A stretch of DNA of 64,000 bases, taken from positions 2,232,001 to 2,296,000 of the forward strand of contig NZ_VIVK01000001.1 of assembly GCF_007828865.1 (NCBI RefSeq), written 5' to 3'. The notes under the pieces were generated by a model, which was not told where the DNA came from, searched no databases, and saw only the letters and a list, made by a program, of their open reading frames with translations. Position 1 is the stretch's first letter. Each line of letters begins with the position of its first letter. Shown here piece by piece: positions 58,645 to 64,000 of this stretch. The position numbers and the translations under genes are program-made. This DNA comes from Kribbella amoyensis. GTDB taxonomy: Bacteria; Actinomycetota; Actinomycetes; Propionibacteriales; Kribbellaceae.

Positions 58645-59024
58645 AACCACGTGACGACCAAGGCAGCGGAAGCCTCCTGGTCCTTTGGGTGGCGGTCGCC
58701 CTGTTGAGCGCGACCATGCTTGCCGTGCTCTGGGCGACGGTCTCCCTGACTACCCACCGTCTCAAGGCCGCCGCTGACCTCACGGCCCTCAGCGCAGCCC
58801 AATCTGCACGGACCGGAGACCCGTGCGCTACAGCAGACCGCATCGCCGAGCTTCACCACGCAAACGTCACCAGCTGCGTCCTGGACGGCGAGACCGTCAC
58901 GGTGGAGCTGGCCACCGACTTGGAGCTCGGCGCGATCGGTTCGCCCACCCTGACCACGAGGTCCCGGGCCGGTCCGGTCGGGGCCGAGACCCCCGAGGGC
59001 GCAGACTGGGAGGGTGAACGATGA
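58641..59024 (+). CDS. Rv3654c-type TadE/G-like pseudopilin
   Basis: 127 residues. GSGSLLVLWVAVALLSATML near the N-terminus is the hydrophobic helix after a Gly-Ser cut region; the following RLKAAADLTALSAAQSA resembles the helix of Flp/TadG-like proteins (helicase/secretion neighbourhood proteins). It ends inside the NYN gene, overlapping by 11 bases. Together with the two previous genes it forms the pilin group. Confidence 0.8.
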   Translation: MKPRDDQGSGSLLVLWVAVALLSATMLAVLWATVSLTTHRLKAAADLTALSAAQSARTGDPCATADRIAELHHANVTSCVLDGETVTVELATDLELGAIGSPTLTTRSRAGPVGAETPEGADWEGER

Positions 59025-59442
59025 CCGGCAAGCCCTCGTCGTGGTCGACGCAGCCAACGTCATCGGATCCCGCCCGAACGGCTGGTGGCGGGACCGGGCC
59101 GGCGCCGCCCGCCGCCTGCTGGCCAGCCTCACGGAGTACCACCAGAGCCTCGCCGTCCCGCACCCCGTCACCGTCATCCTCGAAGGACAGGCGCGAGCGG
59201 CCGCCCCCGACCCGGCGGACCACGCGACCGGCGACGGTCAGCGCGAGGCCGATGGCGTGGAGGTCGTAGTCGCGGAGGGATCGGGTGACGACACGATCGT
59301 CGACGTGGTCCGCCGGGCCGCCGATCACGAGCCCGCGCGCCCCATCACGGTGGTCACGGCCGACCGGGGTCTGAGGGCTCGGGTGGAGGCGTTGGGTGCC
59401 ACGACGGTCGGTCCCAGCTGGTTGTGGGACCGCCTGCCGTAG
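59014..59442 (+). CDS. NYN-domain (YacP-like) putative nuclease
   Basis: 142 residues. LVVVDAANVIGSRPNGWWRDR near the start has the conserved Asp and Asn of the NYN/PIN-like fold; TVVTADRGLRARVEALG near the end has the second acidic cluster. Proteins of this sort process RNA or act in RNA turnover. It is translated from a GTG within the end of the pseudopilin gene, so it is coupled to the pilus genes, as often seen in actinobacteria from memory. Confidence 0.82.
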   Translation: MNDDRQALVVVDAANVIGSRPNGWWRDRAGAARRLLASLTEYHQSLAVPHPVTVILEGQARAAAPDPADHATGDGQREADGVEVVVAEGSGDDTIVDVVRRAADHEPARPITVVTADRGLRARVEALGATTVGPSWLWDRLP

Positions 59443-59645
59443 TCCCAGCCGACGCGGGGCACTAGCGCAGTCTGGTGTTACTGGTGTGACTGGGGTGGTG
59501 GATCGCGATCTGGTCGCAATCTGGTAGAGATACCGCGTTGATGTGGACGGCGTCACACGCGGCGCAGCATCATCGTCAACCGAAGTCCTGCCCACCCACC
59601 CGGACGCACCTCCCCGGCGCCCGGACGGTCACCCCGGAGGCTTGT

Positions 59646-60266
59646 TTGCCCGACCGCATCCGGCTGCTGCTGGTCGACGACCAGATCCTCAGTCGCGGCG
59701 TGCTCAGAACCGGTCTGGAGCGCGAGCGAGACCTGGAGATCGTCGCCGAGCTCGGCCGCAGTGACGACGTCGTCGCGGCCGCCAAGACGCACCGCGCGAA
59801 CGTCGCCCTCCTGGACACCGCCGGCCCGGGTCAGGCCAGCCTCCGCGTCACCACCGAGCTGCGGACGAAGATGCCGGAGTGCCGGGTGGTCATGCTCACC
59901 ACGTTCGGCCGGCCGGGCCACCTCCGTCGCGGGCTGGACGCGGGCGCCAAGGGCATCACCCTCAAGACCACGCCGGCGCCGGAGCTGGCCGACGCCGTCC
60001 GCCGGGTTCACCTCGGTCTCCGCGTCGTGGACGCCAATCTCGCCGCGGAGACCTTGCAGTACACCGAAACCCCTCTGGACGAAGGCGAAACCACCACGCT
60101 GCGCGCAGCTCGCGAGGGCGGTTCGGTGGCCACGATGGCCCGCAAGCTGGAGGTCTCCGAGCAGGTCGTCCGCAACCGGCTCTGGTCCGCCATCGGCAAG
60201 ACCGGAGCCCGGACCAGGGCCGACGCCGTCACCATCGCCGAGCACAACGGCTGGCTCCTCGACTGA
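59646..60266 (+). CDS. NarL/DesR-type orphan response regulator
   Basis: 206 residues from TTG 59646, with GGAGG 5 bases upstream. The receiver has LLVDDQ with D11/D12, the phosphoacceptor D57 in VALLDTAG, T in MLTTF and K in GITLKTTP. The C-terminal HTH (REGGSVATMARKLEVSEQ, then VRNRLWSAIGKTGARTRADA) is a diverged LuxR type. No histidine kinase is in the window, so it is an orphan here. Its stop touches the stop of the convergent gene at 60267 with no gap. The preceding 203 bases (59443-59645) hold only short imperfect direct repeats. Confidence 0.88.
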   Translation: MPDRIRLLLVDDQILSRGVLRTGLERERDLEIVAELGRSDDVVAAAKTHRANVALLDTAGPGQASLRVTTELRTKMPECRVVMLTTFGRPGHLRRGLDAGAKGITLKTTPAPELADAVRRVHLGLRVVDANLAAETLQYTETPLDEGETTTLRAAREGGSVATMARKLEVSEQVVRNRLWSAIGKTGARTRADAVTIAEHNGWLLD

Positions 60267-61520
60267 CTAGTTGCTCAGGGCTATGAACTGACCGGTGTGG
60301 TCGACCAGGACGTGACCGCCGGACTGGGTGGCGGGGAGGGTTTCCTGGGCGGTCGACACGCGGCGCCTGGTCCCGTCGGGGGAGATGAGCACGGTGTTCG
60401 GCGCATCCAGGACGACGAAGTCCTCGTCGTTGCGGAGCAGCGCCGGCGCCGCGTAACCGGCCGAGATCGCCGTCCGGCCCGCGGCGAGACCCGCCAACAC
60501 GGCCTCCACCAACTCGTCGGGACCGGCCGCGGCAGCGTCCACGGCGATCCACGTGGTGGGGATCCCGGGCGGCGTGAGCGAGGAAGGGTTGTGCCAGTCG
60601 CTGCCGCCGATGGGCGTGGTCGTCGTGAGGTCCCAGGCTTCCCACCAAGCGACGGGGCCACCCCAGCGCCGATCCAGCCAGGACGAGTGCCAGATCTCGG
60701 CCAGCGGCGGATGCGCGGTACCGAGGGGTTGACGCCATGAGCAGTCACCACCGAGCGGGTGGTTGATCGACAGCAGACCACCACGAGCCGCGACCGCGGT
60801 GACCCAGGTGGCGGCCGGTCGGCGGAAGTCGATCGCCCCGATCGCACCGAAGGCGTTCGCGTGGCCCGACTCGGTCGTGACCTCTTGACCGGGGATCAGC
60901 CCGATCCCGAAGCGCTTTCCGACAGCGGGCAGTTCCGCGTGGTGCGCCTCGGTGTTGTGGTCCGTGCAGGCGAGGACGTCCAGACCTGCGGCGACACCGA
61001 GTGCCGCGAGGTTCGCGATCGGCGTCGAACCGTCGGAGTGCAACGAGTGAGCGTGGAAGTCCCCGGCGACCCACCGAAGCCCTTCACCCGCGGGCAGATC
61101 CCGACGAGGCGGCCGCTCCGGTAGGCCGACAGCCGCCGTCGCCGCCACGTACTCGTCCAGCCCGGGCACCACCGACACCGGCCCGGTCACGGCCTCGACG
61201 GTCAGTTCGACCCCCTCGACCGGCAGACGGTGAAGGCCGAGGACGACCCACCACGTGCCCTCCTCAAGGTCGCCGGCCACGTACCCCGGGGTCGCCGCCG
61301 ACGGCGTGATCGCGAACGTACGCCGCGCCCCGCCGGACCACCCGCGCCAGCCTGAGGCACCCTCGCACCCGATGTCGATGACTGCGCCCTCGACGTCGGG
61401 CACCGTCAACGTCACCGACAGCCCGGGACAACCCGGCGGAATGTCGACCGGCAACGAGTGCCAGACCGATTCCGCCCGATCGTCGAGAGTCCAGCGCCTG
61501 CGATGAGTTGTGACAGCCAT
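60267..61520 (-). CDS. CehA/McbA-type PHP-domain metallohydrolase
   Basis: 417 residues. A beta-rich N-terminal domain of about 140 residues is followed by a PHP domain: GDFHAHSLHSDGS near 153-165, TDHNTEAHH, SINHPLGGD and IGGSDWHN provide the metal ligands. CehA/McbA-type enzymes hydrolyse phosphoesters or carbamates. It is the last gene of an operon with an ABC transporter (61520-64000), so it may act on the imported substrate or a relative of it. The ATG overlaps the stop of the ATPase gene by one base. Confidence 0.85.
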   Translation of the reverse strand: MAVTTHRRRWTLDDRAESVWHSLPVDIPPGCPGLSVTLTVPDVEGAVIDIGCEGASGWRGWSGGARRTFAITPSAATPGYVAGDLEEGTWWVVLGLHRLPVEGVELTVEAVTGPVSVVPGLDEYVAATAAVGLPERPPRRDLPAGEGLRWVAGDFHAHSLHSDGSTPIANLAALGVAAGLDVLACTDHNTEAHHAELPAVGKRFGIGLIPGQEVTTESGHANAFGAIGAIDFRRPAATWVTAVAARGGLLSINHPLGGDCSWRQPLGTAHPPLAEIWHSSWLDRRWGGPVAWWEAWDLTTTTPIGGSDWHNPSSLTPPGIPTTWIAVDAAAAGPDELVEAVLAGLAAGRTAISAGYAAPALLRNDEDFVVLDAPNTVLISPDGTRRRVSTAQETLPATQSGGHVLVDHTGQFIALSN

Positions 61521-62620
61521 CAGCCGACGACGGCGGGTTGCCGGGCCAGCAGCTCGCCGGACTCCTTGTCGTACAACAGCACCCGCCGCTCCGGCGCCGT
61601 CAGTACCACGGGCGCTCCCGGCTCGGGCTCGTCCTCCTCCGGCACCGTGACCCCGATCAGCGTGCCGTCGCAGTCGACGGACACCAACGACGAGGTACCG
61701 AGGTTCTCGGCGACGACGACCTCACCGCGGATCGACTCGCCGTCCTGCAGCCCGGATCCCGCCGGCGCCAGCGTCAGGTACTCGGGCCGCACGCCGACCG
61801 TGACCTCCGCGCCCTCCGGGACGGACCCGGTGGCCGCGGGCAACGACCCGCCGACGAGGGAGACCGAGCCGTTCGCCTCCACGACGCCGTCGACCAGGTT
61901 CATCGGGGTCGAGCCGATGAAGTTCGCGACGAACGTGTTGGACGGCCGGGCGAAGACCTCGCGCGGACTGCCGAGCTGGCGGAGCTTGCCGGACTGCATC
62001 ACCGCGATCCGGTCCGCCAGCGCGAGCGCCTCGGCCTGGTCGTGCGTGACGAAGACCGTGGTGATCCCGAGGTCGCGCTGCAGCTTCTTGAGGAACGTCC
62101 GCGCCTCCAGCCGGAGCCGCGCGTCCAGGTTGGACAACGGCTCGTCGAGCAGGAGCACCTTGCCCTGCGACGCGATCGCCCGGGCCAATGCGACGCGCTG
62201 CTGCTGTCCACCGGAGAGCTGGCCTGGCCGGCGTTCGAGCAGGCCGTCCAGCGACAACTCCGCCGCGGTCCGCTCGGCCGTCTCGGTCCGGGTGGACGCG
62301 GCGACCCGGCGTACCTTCAGCGGGTAGGTGATGTTCTCGGAGACGGTCATGTGCGGGAACAGCGCGTAGTCCTGGAAGACCATCGCGACGCCACGCTTGC
62401 CCGGTTCGGTCCGGGTGACGTCGGCCGAGTCGATCCGGACGGTGCCCTCGGACGCGTTCTCCAGACCCGCGATCGTGCGCAGCAGCGTCGTCTTGCCGCA
62501 CCCGGACGGACCGAGCAGGGCGAAGAACTCGCCGTCGGCCACGTGCAGGTCCAGCCCGTCGACAGCGCGGACGCCGTTCGGGTAGACGGTCGCCAGGCCT
62601 TCGATGTCGATGCCCGCCAT
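61520..62620 (-). CDS. ABC transporter ATP-binding protein (MsmX/UgpC type)
   Basis: 366 residues. Walker A is GPSGCGKTT near 37-45, signature LSGGQQQR near 136-143, Walker B LLLDEPLSNLD. The C-terminal 120 residues form the OB-type regulatory (TOBE) domain of carbohydrate transporters (MNLVDGVV to VGVRPEYL). It powers the permease pair encoded upstream. ATG 62620 is chosen because the longer frame lies within the permease gene. Stop and start codons overlap on both sides (TGATG). Confidence 0.92.
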   Translation of the reverse strand: MAGIDIEGLATVYPNGVRAVDGLDLHVADGEFFALLGPSGCGKTTLLRTIAGLENASEGTVRIDSADVTRTEPGKRGVAMVFQDYALFPHMTVSENITYPLKVRRVAASTRTETAERTAAELSLDGLLERRPGQLSGGQQQRVALARAIASQGKVLLLDEPLSNLDARLRLEARTFLKKLQRDLGITTVFVTHDQAEALALADRIAVMQSGKLRQLGSPREVFARPSNTFVANFIGSTPMNLVDGVVEANGSVSLVGGSLPAATGSVPEGAEVTVGVRPEYLTLAPAGSGLQDGESIRGEVVVAENLGTSSLVSVDCDGTLIGVTVPEEDEPEPGAPVVLTAPERRVLLYDKESGELLARQPAVVG

Positions 62621-63441
62621 CAGCTCTTGATCCCTCCATGAAAGCGGAACCCGTACCGCGAGTTCACCAGCAGATACAGCACGACCACCGGGATCGAGAA
62701 CAGCAGCGAGAAGACCGGGATCACCGAGAGGTTGGCGCTGCCGCCCTCGTCGGTGAAGGTCTGCAACAGCACCGCGCCGGGCTGCAACTCGATCGACCGG
62801 ATCAACAGGAACGGCACCAGGAAGTTGCCCCAGGAGTTCACGAACGCCCAGACCAGGATGGTGGCCAGCCCGGGCCGTGCGACCGGCAGCACCACGTCCC
62901 GCAGGATCTGCCCGGTGGACGCGCCGAACACGCGCGCCGACTCCTCGTACGACTTCGGCACCGCGTCGACGAAGTCCTTCAGGATGAAGATGGCCGCCGG
63001 CAACAACCCGCCGGTCATCACCAGCGCGACGCCGAACCGCGAGTCGATCAGCCCGAGCTGGAACATCATCACGAAGATCGGCACCATCGCCGCGGTCCCG
63101 GTGACCACCGACGACAGCAGCAACAGCCCGTACAGCAAGGCGTCGCGGCCGGGAATGCGGACCCGGGACAGCGCGTAGCTCGCGAGCGCCGCGAACGCGG
63201 TGACGCCGATCGCGGTGGTCACGCAGATGACCAGCGAGTTCACCATCGAGTGCAACGCGTACGGGTGGTCCAGCGTCTTGCGGACGTTGTCGAGCGTCCA
63301 GTCCGGCCACTTCACCCCGAGCCCGGGCGACTCGTCGAACGGCGCCGACGCGATCCAGAGCATCGGGACCGCGAAGAACAACGTGATCGCCGCGATCAGG
63401 ACGTAGAACCCGATCCGGCGGACGACGTACGTGGGCGTCAT
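62620..63441 (-). CDS. ABC transporter permease (MalG/UgpE-like)
   Basis: 273 residues with six predicted helices. The EAA loop is SYEESARVFGASTGQILRDV near 162-181, followed by LPVARPG, as in MalG-type permeases for sugars or glycerol-phosphates. It pairs with the partial permease at 63438. The overlap of 4 bases on both sides shows translational coupling. Confidence 0.9.
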   Translation of the reverse strand: MTPTYVVRRIGFYVLIAAITLFFAVPMLWIASAPFDESPGLGVKWPDWTLDNVRKTLDHPYALHSMVNSLVICVTTAIGVTAFAALASYALSRVRIPGRDALLYGLLLLSSVVTGTAAMVPIFVMMFQLGLIDSRFGVALVMTGGLLPAAIFILKDFVDAVPKSYEESARVFGASTGQILRDVVLPVARPGLATILVWAFVNSWGNFLVPFLLIRSIELQPGAVLLQTFTDEGGSANLSVIPVFSLLFSIPVVVLYLLVNSRYGFRFHGGIKS

Positions 63442-64000
63442 GCACGCCTCCTCAGCAGTCGCAGGTAGAGCAGTGCGACCAGCAGGTTCGCGATCAGCAG
63501 CAGGAACGAGATCGCGGACGAGTAGCCGAGCTCACCGCCCTGCAACGCCACGTTGTAGATGTAGACCGGCACCGTCTCGGACTCGTGGTTCGGGCCGCCC
63601 TTGGTGAGTAGGAACGGTGAGAAGTCGTTCGCGGTCCACAGCGAGATCAGCAGCGTGTTCGTCAGCACGTGCCCGCGGATGTGCGGGAACACCACGTCGC
63701 GCAGGGTCTGCCAGCCCGACGCCCCGACCATCCGGGCCGACTCCAGCTGGGACGGCGGCACCGCCTGCAGCGCGGACGAGTACAGCATCATCGAGAACGC
63801 CGTCCCCCGCCACGTGTTGAACAGGACCAGGCAGACCATCGGGTACTCGATCAGCCACGCGGTGCCCTGTTCCCCGAGGATGCTGTTCAGCGTCCCGGTG
63901 TCCCGGTCGAAGAACGCGACCCACAGGTACGCCACCACGGTCGACGGCAGGATCCACGCCAGCAGCACCAGGCCTTCGACGGTCCGGCGAACCGCGGGGC
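63438..64000 (-). CDS. ABC transporter permease (MalF/UgpA-like), cut at the window edge
   Basis: About 187 C-terminal codons are visible and the frame is open to base 64000, so the N-terminus lies outside; a start at 63968 (GTG) would remove part of the second helix and is unlikely. RTVEGLVLLAWILPSTVVAY continues across it. The EAA loop is SQLESARMVGASGWQTLRDV, followed by PHIRG. It forms the heterodimer with the 62620 permease; the solute-binding protein is probably further along outside the window. Confidence 0.88.
   Translation of the reverse strand, partial: PAVRRTVEGLVLLAWILPSTVVAYLWVAFFDRDTGTLNSILGEQGTAWLIEYPMVCLVLFNTWRGTAFSMMLYSSALQAVPPSQLESARMVGASGWQTLRDVVFPHIRGHVLTNTLLISLWTANDFSPFLLTKGGPNHESETVPVYIYNVALQGGELGYSSAISFLLLIANLLVALLYLRLLRRRA

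Noticed and set aside
59463..59525. Short imperfect direct repeats (GGTGTTACTGGTGTGACTGG and GATCTGGT units) before the response regulator
   Set aside because: They are short and not regular enough to be called an operator or mobile-element end.
1..64000. CRISPR arrays, insertion sequences, rRNA or tRNA genes
   Set aside because: No repeat-spacer pattern, transposase or tRNA-like clover leaf could be found on reading the sequence; small or diverged ones cannot be excluded by eye.

Overview
The window is 64 kb of very high-GC DNA from an actinobacterium. Codons end almost always in G or C, GTG and TTG starts are common, and many genes lack a Shine-Dalgarno (SD) sequence and start right behind a TAGGnT-type -10 box. 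A 6C small RNA, an Ssd/TadA/TadB/TadC/DUF4244 pilus locus and a cell wall gene set rich in teichoic and nonulosonic acid genes point to the Nocardioidales. Kribbella or a close relative is my best guess, from memory of similar loci and not from a search.

Left third (1 to about 34.2 kb) is a cell-surface polysaccharide region in several short operons. It holds at least three, probably four, copies of a large multi-membrane protein family with a conserved extracytoplasmic tail (1-198 partial, 257-2602, 19472-21718, 30526-32799). It also holds bactoprenol-type GT2 enzymes and a GtrA flippase (2670, 13821, 14862, 28881), a WecE/WecD-like pair for dTDP-Fuc4NAc (3677-5609), a teichoic-acid-like GT2 with two unfamiliar partners (5791-10722), pseudaminate-type PseI and PseH (16107-17687) and RmlC/RmlD-like sugar enzymes (32796-34198). 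A four-gene acyl-carrier cassette (ACP, AMP ligase, SDR, minimal phosphopantetheinyl transferase; 22190-24863) and a nucleotidyltransferase-methyltransferase fusion (12317-13819) probably decorate these glycans. Unrelated genes in between include a hydrolase/TetR pair, a FAD oxidoreductase, a DUF2786 protein and an MFS pump.

Middle (34.2 to 44.6 kb): a TetR repressor with a divergent 14-TM drug efflux pump and clear paired operators; a nucleotidyltransferase and a double-GNAT protein; a stand-alone arginyl-tRNA synthetase preceded by a 23-codon leader peptide with four Arg codons in a row (the most striking regulatory feature here); a two-domain GT2/TagF polymer synthase divergent from a degenerate Fic protein; and a HAD phosphatase next to the 6C RNA.

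Right third (44.7 to 64 kb): a chitin-related block (two GH18 chitinases, an SGNH esterase, regulators, a YbaK deacylase, an MFS pump) lies between HAD/6C and the ssd-tad locus, which are close neighbours in mycobacteria. The tad locus is itself interrupted by an ArsR-type regulator and an aldo/keto reductase before the DUF4244 pilin, TadE and TadE-like genes. The window ends with a NYN protein, an orphan NarL-type response regulator, and a CehA-type PHP hydrolase in one operon with a sugar-type ABC transporter whose first permease runs off the end.
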